From NCBI RefSeq assembly GCF_003573545.1, contig NZ_QWET01000014.1, forward strand, positions 1-64,000: 64,000 bases of DNA. Reading direction: 5' to 3'. This stretch comes from Mariniphaga sediminis (lineage in GTDB: Bacteria > Bacteroidota > Bacteroidia > Bacteroidales > Prolixibacteraceae). Each line of letters starts with the position of its first letter. Positions within the stretch are counted from its first letter, which is position 1. Below, one piece after another: positions 25,899-34,579 of this stretch. The notes under the pieces were generated by a model. It was given only the letters and a program-made list of their open reading frames with translations, searched no databases and was not told the origin of the DNA. A program made the translations under genes and the position numbers.

Positions 25899-26828
25899 TT
25901 AAGCCATAATTTCGATGTACCACTTGTAAGTGCCTTTTGCCCCCACTTTGCTCACCTGCCCATGCTCCTTTGCAACATCCGGGCGGTCGTAACAAACCGT
26001 GCACGGTTCAATAATTATATTGTATAATTCGTCCCAGCCTCCTTCATTCATTAAAATCCCCAGGTACGGGACGGTACTTTCAGGGAACGATATCTTTAAA
26101 CTATTTTTATTGTCCGGGTATTTCAGCCTGCACCATCCTTCTGTAAGCCTGCCCGTGAAATAGTATTTTTCAAACCCTTTTACAGCTTTTGCCCTGGCGA
26201 TATCAGCCCTGCAGGTGTTCCCAAGGTTATCTTTCAAAAAAGGCCAGTGGCTGACGTCTCCAAATTTTCTGCCCCCATTGGACAAAACCGTTACAACCTG
26301 TTTGCATCCTTCCGGCACCTCTACCCTGGTCCCCTCTTCCATATTCAGCATCAGGTGGCCTGCCCACAGGAACTCAAAATCATAGGGGCTGTTGTTGGTT
26401 AAGGTATAGTCTATCCGCAATGAATCTTCATGGGTGAAATAAACTTCCTTTTCAAGGGTATAAGGGAACCGCACCCCTGTAACCGACATGCGCAGCGTAT
26501 CGTTATCAACCAAGTACCTCCAGGGTAATGACCATACTTCGCCATGGTCGGCCATTTCAACTCCTTCCCATGGCTCGTTTCCGTACCTGCATGCATCTAT
26601 GGTCGGGAACATGTCATCGAAACCGCTGCATTCCCCGTCAACATATACGCCTGCGAAGGACTGGTCACGGTAATGCTTGTTTGCCCGTTGTAAAAGGTAC
26701 TCGTATCCCGTTTCTTTGTTAATAAGCGAAGCCAGTTTGCCACCGGGGGCCGGGATGAACTCTGCACGCAGTTTTATGTTTTCAAGAACAATGCTGCTTT
26801 TGTTCTTATAGCGGGAATGGATTATCAT
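25899..26828 (-). CDS. aldose 1-epimerase-like protein
   Basis: A 309-residue protein with the galactose-mutarotase-like beta-sandwich pattern: VLENIKLRAEFIPAPGGKLA, SGFDDMFPTIDACRYG, ADHGEVWSLPW, YTLTNNSPYDFEFLWAGHLML and an ending IIIEPCTVCYDRPD. The D-H-G-E segment and the W-A-G-H block correspond to the usual histidine/glutamate area of the fold. There is no signal peptide, so it should be cytoplasmic. It probably interconverts sugar anomers before the dehydrogenase step, though related proteins of this fold have other roles. It lies 19 nt after the GH36 gene and 18 nt before the SDR, in the catabolic end of PUL2. Confidence 0.7.
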   Translation of the reverse strand: MIIHSRYKNKSSIVLENIKLRAEFIPAPGGKLASLINKETGYEYLLQRANKHYRDQSFAGVYVDGECSGFDDMFPTIDACRYGNEPWEGVEMADHGEVWSLPWRYLVDNDTLRMSVTGVRFPYTLEKEVYFTHEDSLRIDYTLTNNSPYDFEFLWAGHLMLNMEEGTRVEVPEGCKQVVTVLSNGGRKFGDVSHWPFLKDNLGNTCRADIARAKAVKGFEKYYFTGRLTEGWCRLKYPDNKNSLKISFPESTVPYLGILMNEGGWDELYNIIIEPCTVCYDRPDVAKEHGQVSKVGAKGTYKWYIEIMA

Positions 26829-26847
26829 TTTTTTCCTTTAAACTGTT

Positions 26848-28947
26848 TTATGGAATTCTCTTATACCAAATCAAAAGGGATCCGGGCTTATCTTTTAATT
26901 TGAGGGTTACGCCTTTTAACAGCTCTTCTCCGTTTTTAATTTCCTTAATTTGAGAATCTTCATCAATTAATTCATAATCTGCCTGCGGGTCCAACCCTTT
27001 TAATCTGACCTGCAAGGATTCTTCTTCACAGTTTTCCCGGCGGAAAGCCAGAATAACCCCATCTTTTTGTTCAGGCCGGTTTAGTTGATAAGCTAACCAA
27101 ATAGCATCGCCTATAAGGTTCTCGGTGCCGGTCAGAGGATAGTAGTCGCCATAATAATATGGGCGTAATCGTTTAAAATCCCTCATGCATTTTTGCATTT
27201 GAGGAATAGAACTTTCCGAACTATGTATATCCCAGAAAAGCACCATCGAACTACTCATACTGGATCGAAAATCATATGCCGAACTCTCAAAAAGACCAGT
27301 TCCATGAAGGGGAAAGTAAAAATTCAACCCGTAAGTGTGGTTTTGACAACCATCGGGTTTTCCAAAACTATGGTCAGACCTCCAAAGGGGAGAGCTCCTG
27401 GATATGGTTTCCAAATCAATACGACGCCCGCCACTGGCACAGTTATCTATTACTAATTCAGGAAACCGAACCAATAAACTGTCCCAGAAAGAATACAACC
27501 CTTCGATATACCGGATTTCAGAGATACCTTCCCTTCCCTGTTTATCTTTCATTTTCCAACTTCCTTCACCATCAACCCAGTTGAAATCCTGACGATAGTA
27601 ATCAACCCCTTCTTTTTCCAGAAAATCTGAAACAAAATCGGTCAGCCATAAACGCGCTTCTGTATTTCCAAGATCAAAGAGATAGGTATTATAATTATAA
27701 ATGTCATCTTTATTGGATGTAGCCGGGTATTCAAGTAACCATTCAGGATGCTCTTTTTCGAACCATGTATGTTTTCGCACGCGTTCCAATTCAAACCACA
27801 ATAAGAATTTTGCTCCAATTGAATGAACTGCATCTGAGACTGGTTTCAACCCATTTGGAAACCTTTCTTTATCGATATTCCAATTGCCAACACCTTCCCA
27901 CCAGCCATCTCCTCCTTCATACCATCCGGCATCAATCCAACATACTTCAGGTACTATGTCAAATTGTTTAAACCGTTCTATAGTGGCTATCGCATACGAT
28001 TCGTTCAGGCAGGTAAACTCGTTGCATGGAGAAGGCCCCCCTCTGCTTACCCCTGCTGACAGGGGTAAATCGACAAATTGCCCGTTAATTTTTCGGGTAT
28101 AATGCGCTAAAACAAACTGGCGGAACTGGTTATGTCCCACCATCCTGTCTTCTCCTTTCCAGAAAAGCAGGCAAATTTTTGGCGTACGGATCTCTTCTTC
28201 AGGATATAAAGTCAAATTCATACGAACCATGCCCGATGCCAAAGAAACGGATCTGTTGTCAACTTTTTCCACGTTGGCATACCACAGCCCAGTCCAACCT
28301 ACAGCAACCATAATTCCTTCGTTTGAAGGGCTTTCTATATTGAAAAACGGGAAAGCCGTATTATCTGAAGAACCTCTTCCGCCATCAGGCATCATACGGA
28401 TCTCGTGGTTTATTTGCAATGTATCGAGCAAAGGCATAAAATCACCTGCCGACGCATTGCTCCCTTTTGCATGGTGAAGAATAAAATTCCCGCCCTGAGA
28501 ATATGGGAATATATGGTCAATGACCCTAACGTCTTTGATTAATGGCGTGTTTGACCCCGAACGGTTGGAGAATTTCAACACCCAATCAATGGCAGGAAAA
28601 TCTTTATAACAATTAACAAAACATTTTACTGTCAAGCCACTCCTATTGTCTGAATATTTAAAAACCGAGCAGTCTATATCAGGATTATCCGATTTTAACT
28701 TTTCTGCCTGGAATTGCCAGTTTTTAATGAAATTATTCGAATTTTCCCCATCATAAACAAAAGAGAAAGGAGGTACAACCCCTTCTGAAAAATGCTCTTC
28801 GAGCCATTGTTGTACATCAATATTGTTTTGGGCAACAGGTCTTTGCTGCCCATTAGTAACTTCTGCAAATCCTAAAGTGATTAAAATGAAGGTAATCCCT
28901 ATTTTAACCCTCGGGTTTCCATTACTTCTTTTTTCCTCTTTTTTCAT
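26848..28947 (-). CDS. GH36 alpha-galactosidase, exported
   Basis: A 699-residue glycoside hydrolase of family 36. An N-terminal signal (about 14-34, VKIGITFILITLGFAEVTNG) sends it to the periplasm. After an N-terminal beta-sandwich, the barrel shows PEVCWIDAGWYEGGDGWW, KFLLWFELERV, the nucleophile D454 in DYYRQDFNW, then NCASGGRRIDLETI and the acid/base D525 in LWRSDHSF. This is the bacterial GH36 subgroup with YRQDFN, commonly annotated as alpha-galactosidase. It would remove terminal alpha-galactose from the imported oligosaccharide. It sits between the unassigned glycosidase-like gene (17-nt gap) and the mutarotase-like gene. GH36 also contains alpha-N-acetylgalactosaminidases, so specificity is not certain. 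Confidence 0.88.
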   Translation of the reverse strand: MKKEEKRSNGNPRVKIGITFILITLGFAEVTNGQQRPVAQNNIDVQQWLEEHFSEGVVPPFSFVYDGENSNNFIKNWQFQAEKLKSDNPDIDCSVFKYSDNRSGLTVKCFVNCYKDFPAIDWVLKFSNRSGSNTPLIKDVRVIDHIFPYSQGGNFILHHAKGSNASAGDFMPLLDTLQINHEIRMMPDGGRGSSDNTAFPFFNIESPSNEGIMVAVGWTGLWYANVEKVDNRSVSLASGMVRMNLTLYPEEEIRTPKICLLFWKGEDRMVGHNQFRQFVLAHYTRKINGQFVDLPLSAGVSRGGPSPCNEFTCLNESYAIATIERFKQFDIVPEVCWIDAGWYEGGDGWWEGVGNWNIDKERFPNGLKPVSDAVHSIGAKFLLWFELERVRKHTWFEKEHPEWLLEYPATSNKDDIYNYNTYLFDLGNTEARLWLTDFVSDFLEKEGVDYYRQDFNWVDGEGSWKMKDKQGREGISEIRYIEGLYSFWDSLLVRFPELVIDNCASGGRRIDLETISRSSPLWRSDHSFGKPDGCQNHTYGLNFYFPLHGTGLFESSAYDFRSSMSSSMVLFWDIHSSESSIPQMQKCMRDFKRLRPYYYGDYYPLTGTENLIGDAIWLAYQLNRPEQKDGVILAFRRENCEEESLQVRLKGLDPQADYELIDEDSQIKEIKNGEELLKGVTLKLKDKPGSLLIWYKRIP

Positions 28948-28964
28948 TAGTAATTGTTCTTTTA

Positions 28965-31043
28965 TTATTGGGTTACGACCAACCTCATTTGCCAGGGCTC
29001 AACCTCCGGGATAACAAATTTCTGATAAGGCCCGTCTTCTCCTGATGAGCGGATCACAGTTTCCCTGCATTCCATATCATACACCTTTATTTCTTTGCTT
29101 TCTGTCCGTAACATCAGGGTTACATCTTTTGCAGGGTCGAATGAAGAATTAGAAAATGCCAATGCCATTTTACCATCCTGCGGTTCCCTAATCCAAAGGT
29201 TCATTCTATGGAAAGAAGCTATATATCCTGGTAGGCTATCTTTAGAAAGCCACCTGAAAACGGATTTCATCTGTGAACTTTTTGACAGGTTTTCCATGAA
29301 ATTCCATGGATAATAACCTGCCACACAAATACGCCCGCCAAGTTTATTTTCAAATACCCCCATGGTACAGTCCGATACTTCCTCTCCTGTATAGTCAATC
29401 AGTCTGGAAAGGACCTGGGCTTTTTCATCGGTTTTGCGAAGTGTGTAAGCTAAGGATTTCCAAAAGGACTGTCTGTTATCGCGTTCCCTCCCGGCAAAGC
29501 TGCCGTTGAGTGGGTGGGTAGCAAATCTCTCTATCCGGTCCACATCAGCTGAGCTTTCCACCTCGAACCCGGTCAATTCTCCAAAACCCATCTTATTCAA
29601 TTGCTGCAAAGCTTCAGCATCCATGTACACCCCTCCCGAAAGCAATTCCTCAATCTGTTGTTTCGAAAAGGCATAAACATTGTCTTTACCAAGTATGGTT
29701 ACCTGCCCATTGTTTACAGAATAACATGCTGGTATTCCGATAGTATACATATCATGCCCTGTAACAGGATTTCCGGCGCTTACCCAATTTCCATCCTCCA
29801 GGTTTCCGGTAATATAACTATCCTTGTTCCACAATGTATTAACCCCTGTAATGGCAGAACGCCCCAGTGATTTTGCCATTAAGTCAAAGAATGGCCTCGA
29901 CTCTTGTAACCGCGCCATTAGCGGTTCATACTCATCCAGTGGCTCATCATACATCGAAAGAACATTAAAAGCTGTGCCCGTACAACCTGAAGCTATATGC
30001 GAGCAGGCTTCAAGCGCTACAATATTGGCTGCTTTCTTTAGCCGCTGGTAAGGGAAACATTCAATCTCAGACTGGATAGAAACAATATCTTCGGGCAATA
30101 CAGATACCTGTCTGCCAATATCATGTGACTTACCTGCCAATCCATCTGTGTTTGTATCGCCATAAAAGCCTCCACCCGGTCGCCACATCACCGGGGCATT
30201 ATCTGCGCCTGCCAGTATTTTTGCCCAGTTGTCGAAATCATAGCCTTCAAAAAAACGGTCACCCGTCATAAACCCCAACGGCATATCCGGCCTGATTCCA
30301 TGCACTGTTTCTTCTACCAGTGTAAATAACCGGGCAATGGTATTCCGGTTATGTTGCAACCACTCTTCCCTGACTTTTAGTTTCTCTTCTTTTGTCCCTT
30401 CATTAAACGCTTTTTTTAAACTTTCACGGGTATACCTGGCTCCTGTCTCCTGCTCAAAAATCTTCAGACAATTGTCACAAAAACAACCATAGCCAATTGG
30501 CATATGCCCCAGCCTCACATCATCATCAATCCAGATATAATCAGGGTTTGCTTCTGTGGTTAACTCGTAAATAGTACGGATATACTCACGCATATTATCA
30601 TCATTCGGGCAGAAAGAACCGTGGCTGACATTCCCATCAATACCGGTCATAAAGGTATAATCCCCTTTCAGTGAATTTTCCAGGTCTTCATTATGGTGCC
30701 CGATGGTCGTCAGTATGTTGATACCCGTTTTGTAACCCCGTTGCCTGGCTTGTTCCATACGTTGCTTTAAAATCGTAACATGTTCACTGAATTTTTCAAG
30801 TGGTAGTGGCGCATGCGTGACATGGGTAAAAAAAGTAATCTCATCCGTTACCCCCTGGTACTTGTCAAACAAATCCAGTAACTCGTTAAAACGTTGCCCC
30901 GGCAATGACTGGGCCGGGCCAATCCGGAAAGAGACATAGGCTTTGTTGTTATCCTGAATCAACACTTCTCTCTTGCAAGAAATAGTAAAAACAATAAGAG
31001 ATAAAATAAATGAACAAATAATAATTGTAATTTCCCTTTTCAT
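28965..31043 (-). CDS. exported glycoside-hydrolase-like lipoprotein, unassigned family
   Basis: About 692 residues, paralogous to the PUL1 protein at 8035-10080. I place the start at 31043 because MKREITIIICSFILSLIVF leads to the lipobox FTISC; the longer open frame to 31151 overlaps the preceding gene and has no sensible signal. The barrel region shows YIWIDDDVRLG, the cysteine motif YGCFCDNCLKIF, and HGIRPDMPLGFMTGDRFFEG. The paralogous C-terminal blocks are ELLSGGVYMDAEALQQL and FENKLGGRICVAGYY. Two of the three motif cysteines and the GG-K signature are shared with the PUL1 copy. Fold and location suggest an exported glycosidase, but no CAZy family is recognisable. Neighbouring gaps are short (17 nt and 19 nt). 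Confidence 0.7.
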   Translation of the reverse strand: MKREITIIICSFILSLIVFTISCKREVLIQDNNKAYVSFRIGPAQSLPGQRFNELLDLFDKYQGVTDEITFFTHVTHAPLPLEKFSEHVTILKQRMEQARQRGYKTGINILTTIGHHNEDLENSLKGDYTFMTGIDGNVSHGSFCPNDDNMREYIRTIYELTTEANPDYIWIDDDVRLGHMPIGYGCFCDNCLKIFEQETGARYTRESLKKAFNEGTKEEKLKVREEWLQHNRNTIARLFTLVEETVHGIRPDMPLGFMTGDRFFEGYDFDNWAKILAGADNAPVMWRPGGGFYGDTNTDGLAGKSHDIGRQVSVLPEDIVSIQSEIECFPYQRLKKAANIVALEACSHIASGCTGTAFNVLSMYDEPLDEYEPLMARLQESRPFFDLMAKSLGRSAITGVNTLWNKDSYITGNLEDGNWVSAGNPVTGHDMYTIGIPACYSVNNGQVTILGKDNVYAFSKQQIEELLSGGVYMDAEALQQLNKMGFGELTGFEVESSADVDRIERFATHPLNGSFAGRERDNRQSFWKSLAYTLRKTDEKAQVLSRLIDYTGEEVSDCTMGVFENKLGGRICVAGYYPWNFMENLSKSSQMKSVFRWLSKDSLPGYIASFHRMNLWIREPQDGKMALAFSNSSFDPAKDVTLMLRTESKEIKVYDMECRETVIRSSGEDGPYQKFVIPEVEPWQMRLVVTQ

Positions 31044-31062
31044 AATGAACCATTTATATATT

Positions 31063-33237
31063 TTACCATAATATTTCAATCTCAGGATGTACGCCTGAAT
31101 TTTTCTGCAAAACATCCAATATAAGTATTTGATCAAGGTATCTAAATTCAAAAATCAATTCCCCGTCTACTTTTATTTGTTTTGGTTTTGTTTCAACAAA
31201 TGCTTTGAAAGTTCCACCTTCGTATACCTTAACTTTTACTGACCTCCCATTTTTATTTTCAGCTAAAATTGTTGCCGGAGCATTGTATTTGTTGGTCAGC
31301 CCAATTGCAGCAAAACCATCTGTTACAGGGATAACATAAAAAAGTTTAAATCCCATCCTAAGCAGCTCAATATTGATTTTTGTTTCTCTCCTTATCATTC
31401 TTACTTTATTAGAAAAGTATTCATATAGTAAAAAATCTTTGCCATTAATTTCGTTGATATCAGCCACTTTGATGTGCCCCGCAACTTTATCGGCATCGGC
31501 AGCATTCCACACTGCCAGTAATCCTTTATTGCCAACCTTTGAGAAGGCTTTAAACGGCACTTCATCCTGAACAGTAAACAGACAGTCTTCTGTAGGAAGA
31601 AGCGAAGTTTGAGACCTGATGATTTTTCCATCAGCATAAATCAAAGGAGTAAGCACATCGAAATTCTGTTTCCCTACATTATCAGTAATATAAATGGGAC
31701 CATTGTTCAGTGCCCGGGCAATGGCATGAAATACGGCATTTGGATTGTGAGATTGAAACATATCCAGATCGGGAAATACCATTTGTGAAAAATAGATCGA
31801 ATTATATAGTGCTTGAACTATATGTGCAGCAGCATTTCCATGTACAAGATTGTAGTTTTCTTCTGGTTTATATGGGACATAATCCTCAACACACCTTGCC
31901 ACGGCAGTTTCCCCAAAATTTAAGTATGCCTGAGGTGTCATGTCCATACAATGAATAATTGCATTATCAAAATTATCTTTCACTGATTTATTCATTGCTT
32001 CGTATATTGATTCTGAAAACTGAAAAACAGGATAATTACCAATAGCCATAAGTTCCGTTATTAATTGGTAGTCTACTTTTACAAAATCAATCCCCTGACT
32101 TCTAAAATATTTGTGCCAACTTTCATAAAAAGCCAACAAAGAATCACTTTCGGGTCTAATAAAATAAAAGGGACATAAAAGGGAATCCTTGATTTCTGTG
32201 TTTTCCTTATGCTTCCACGAAAACATTTCTGATCGATATCGTTTACCAAGTTCAGATATAGAATCAATCCCATGCCAGTAACCATTTATTGTATGCCAAA
32301 CTCCAATATACTTTATACGAAAATCTTTTTTCAAATTGTCAACAACCATATGAAACCCGTTTGGAAATTTTTCTTTTGGGGGCTCCAACGATGTCAACAT
32401 AAGTTCCCTATGTTGAATCCACCCATCATCAATCAAAATCCAACCTAAAGGGAAGTTGTTCTCACAAAATGATTTTGCTGCATCAATCAACAGGTCTTCA
32501 TTAAGTTTCTTACCGTAATTAGAGGAATTCCAGGAACACCAGCCTATATAATTGAATGGTTCAGGAAGTATTTTTTTAGCCTGTATATTTTCCCCTTTTC
32601 CCATCGATTCAAGGGCAACACGGTAAATCCTGCTAAAAAGTTCAAACGGATTTTCCCCAAATGCAATTGCAATACATGGAATATCTTTATCCTGATAATG
32701 GCTTTTATATGTTAATGCTTTACATCCCCACCTGTTATTGTCATTTCCTAAAGTACTGCGATATCCATTGCCACTCAATGGTAAGGCAGCACCATATAAA
32801 CCATCAGAATGTTTCCAGTAATAAAATTGTATATCTGATTCAGCCATTTGTCCCAAAGGATCAATACGGATGGGCTTTGTCCATGATAAATAGGGGCCAT
32901 AGCGCCATAATGAAATACCTGTTTGGTAATCATTTATTTTATCGAAAAAAACACCAACAAACTCATCACCTTTTATAAATCGCTGATTATCTGCTCGGAT
33001 TGATAAAAGAAGAACGCTATCTTTTTCTACTGATTGTATGATAGAAGGAGCCCCAGGGGGAGACCCCTGGAATATTGGGACACCTCCTGATATTCGTTCT
33101 TTCCCTTCGTATAAAACATGGATAGCCCCCTGCCTGGTAATCAAATCTATTTTTTGCGGATTTGCCTTAAGACCGAATAATAATAACAATAAAATTATTG
33201 TAAGTTTCTCCACTCGAATGATATTAATATAATGCAT
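31063..33237 (-). CDS. raffinose-synthase/Sip1-like GH36 protein, exported
   Basis: A 724-residue protein of the raffinose synthase/seed-imbibition (Sip1) branch of GH36. The N-terminus EKLTIILLLLLFGLKANPQ is a signal peptide. Characteristic blocks are FNYIGWCSWNSSNYGK, PLGWILIDDGWIQ, KYIGVWHTINGYWHGI, the predicted nucleophile D389 in DFVKVDYQ, and a likely acid/base D452 in VARCVEDYVPY. Plant members synthesise or hydrolyse galactosyl oligosaccharides; bacterial members behave mostly as alpha-galactosidases, and the specificity here is unknown. It follows the GH43-like gene and precedes the unassigned glycosidase. The base composition of 31-34.5 kb looks visibly more AT-rich than the catabolic genes on either side. 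Confidence 0.82.
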   Translation of the reverse strand: MHYINIIRVEKLTIILLLLLFGLKANPQKIDLITRQGAIHVLYEGKERISGGVPIFQGSPPGAPSIIQSVEKDSVLLLSIRADNQRFIKGDEFVGVFFDKINDYQTGISLWRYGPYLSWTKPIRIDPLGQMAESDIQFYYWKHSDGLYGAALPLSGNGYRSTLGNDNNRWGCKALTYKSHYQDKDIPCIAIAFGENPFELFSRIYRVALESMGKGENIQAKKILPEPFNYIGWCSWNSSNYGKKLNEDLLIDAAKSFCENNFPLGWILIDDGWIQHRELMLTSLEPPKEKFPNGFHMVVDNLKKDFRIKYIGVWHTINGYWHGIDSISELGKRYRSEMFSWKHKENTEIKDSLLCPFYFIRPESDSLLAFYESWHKYFRSQGIDFVKVDYQLITELMAIGNYPVFQFSESIYEAMNKSVKDNFDNAIIHCMDMTPQAYLNFGETAVARCVEDYVPYKPEENYNLVHGNAAAHIVQALYNSIYFSQMVFPDLDMFQSHNPNAVFHAIARALNNGPIYITDNVGKQNFDVLTPLIYADGKIIRSQTSLLPTEDCLFTVQDEVPFKAFSKVGNKGLLAVWNAADADKVAGHIKVADINEINGKDFLLYEYFSNKVRMIRRETKINIELLRMGFKLFYVIPVTDGFAAIGLTNKYNAPATILAENKNGRSVKVKVYEGGTFKAFVETKPKQIKVDGELIFEFRYLDQILILDVLQKNSGVHPEIEILW

Positions 33238-33332
33238 TTAATGTTTAAAATGATTTGGTTATTAAATAGAGAGAAACAGATACTTTAAAACACAATGGTT
33301 TTTGCTGTAATTTTATAACCGATTTTTAAATA

Positions 33333-34472
33333 TTACTCTAATTCATCTAAAGTCCATTCATCCCTCCAATTTACTTGTACCGATTTGCTTTTCCTGTCTA
33401 TATCCAGAGGCAACCAGATATGCTTGATTTCCTGAAGATCGAGAATATCTCCACCCGATACTTCATTGTATTTGCCTGAGATAAAAATAAATTTCCCAGG
33501 GCAATTTACTAATGGAAACACATGGGCAACCTGAGATTCAAACGTGGTTTCCTCATTTTTACCTCTGGCAAATTTACCTCTGGGCTCCCATGGCCCCCAT
33601 ATATTATCCGAAGTAAAATAAGTATTACTATTCGCCTGATATCCGGTCAGCTGCGATTCAAAAATATAATAGGTATTATTATCCTTTATCATTGCCGGAG
33701 CCTCCCCTTCAACTCCTTCCATCAATGCCCCTTTCAACACAGAGGTATAATCATCGCTTAATTCATAAATATAATTAGCGCCATGGCCAACAATAAGATA
33801 GGCTCTGTTGTCTTCGTCTTTGAAAAGTTCCATATCCCATCCTCTTATTCGTTCCGGCGAGTCTCTCTTTCCTGTTAATTTTTCACTATCCCATATATCT
33901 TCGGTTAAGTTTGGTGCATTTTTCCATTTCAATTTCCCTTTAAATTCAAAAGGTCCAACCGGAGAATCAGATATTGCATAAACCACATCGTTAATGGTTA
34001 AAAAATCAGGACTCAGTAAAACACCCATCAAAATATATTTACCTGTCATATCATTTTTGATAATGTTAACACGCCCAATTAAATTCAATGGTTGGAGAAG
34101 GCTCTGAGGTTCGAAACTTGTCTCATTTAAAACTATATTCTTAAGCTTCCAGTTATATAAATCAGTTGAGGAATAAATTGATATTCCCGTGTTAAAATTC
34201 CATGTAAATGGTTGATTTGGAAATGAACCTCTTGGAATTGTTGGTCCCCCAATATAATTTTGCCCAACCCAGTAATAAACACCATCATCGTAAAATACAC
34301 TGCCAAAATGAGATTGAATGGGAACTCCGTCTTCATCAGTCCAAAGTTGACCAGGCTTAAACCTTGAATACTTTTCTGTTGTGGAAGTTTTATCCTCTCG
34401 CTTGCAATTTGCAGATAAATGAAAAAAACATAAAATTAGTAGACAAACGATAATCAAATTTTTCCTTTTCAT
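33333..34472 (-). CDS. GH43-like glycoside hydrolase, exported
   Basis: A 379-residue five-bladed-propeller protein. The start MKRKNLIIVCLLILCFFHLS is a signal, ending SANCKRED; the cysteine might be lipidated, but asparagine at -1 is unusual. The first blade LWTDEDGVPIQSHFGSVFYD with YYWVGQNY resembles the GH43 subgroup of exo-beta-galactanase/beta-galactosidase relatives (subfamilies 24 and 34). Later motifs are RVNIIKNDMTGKYILMGVL, RGWDMELFKDEDNRAYLIV, EAPAMIKDNNTYYIFESQLT and a C-terminal ISGKYNEVSGGD. A D-x-D near the start and E in GEAPAM fit GH43-type catalytic residues. Its role would be removal of beta-linked galactose or pentose from side chains. Subfamily is tentative. Confidence 0.75.
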   Translation of the reverse strand: MKRKNLIIVCLLILCFFHLSANCKREDKTSTTEKYSRFKPGQLWTDEDGVPIQSHFGSVFYDDGVYYWVGQNYIGGPTIPRGSFPNQPFTWNFNTGISIYSSTDLYNWKLKNIVLNETSFEPQSLLQPLNLIGRVNIIKNDMTGKYILMGVLLSPDFLTINDVVYAISDSPVGPFEFKGKLKWKNAPNLTEDIWDSEKLTGKRDSPERIRGWDMELFKDEDNRAYLIVGHGANYIYELSDDYTSVLKGALMEGVEGEAPAMIKDNNTYYIFESQLTGYQANSNTYFTSDNIWGPWEPRGKFARGKNEETTFESQVAHVFPLVNCPGKFIFISGKYNEVSGGDILDLQEIKHIWLPLDIDRKSKSVQVNWRDEWTLDELE

Positions 34473-34579
34473 AATGATTTCTTTTCTATTTAAACTCTTA
34501 CTATTTTATTCAGACCAAGTTTCTTTATTTATAATCTTTCCCATTAAAAGGGAAAAGACTATAATCATCCTGTTTATTG

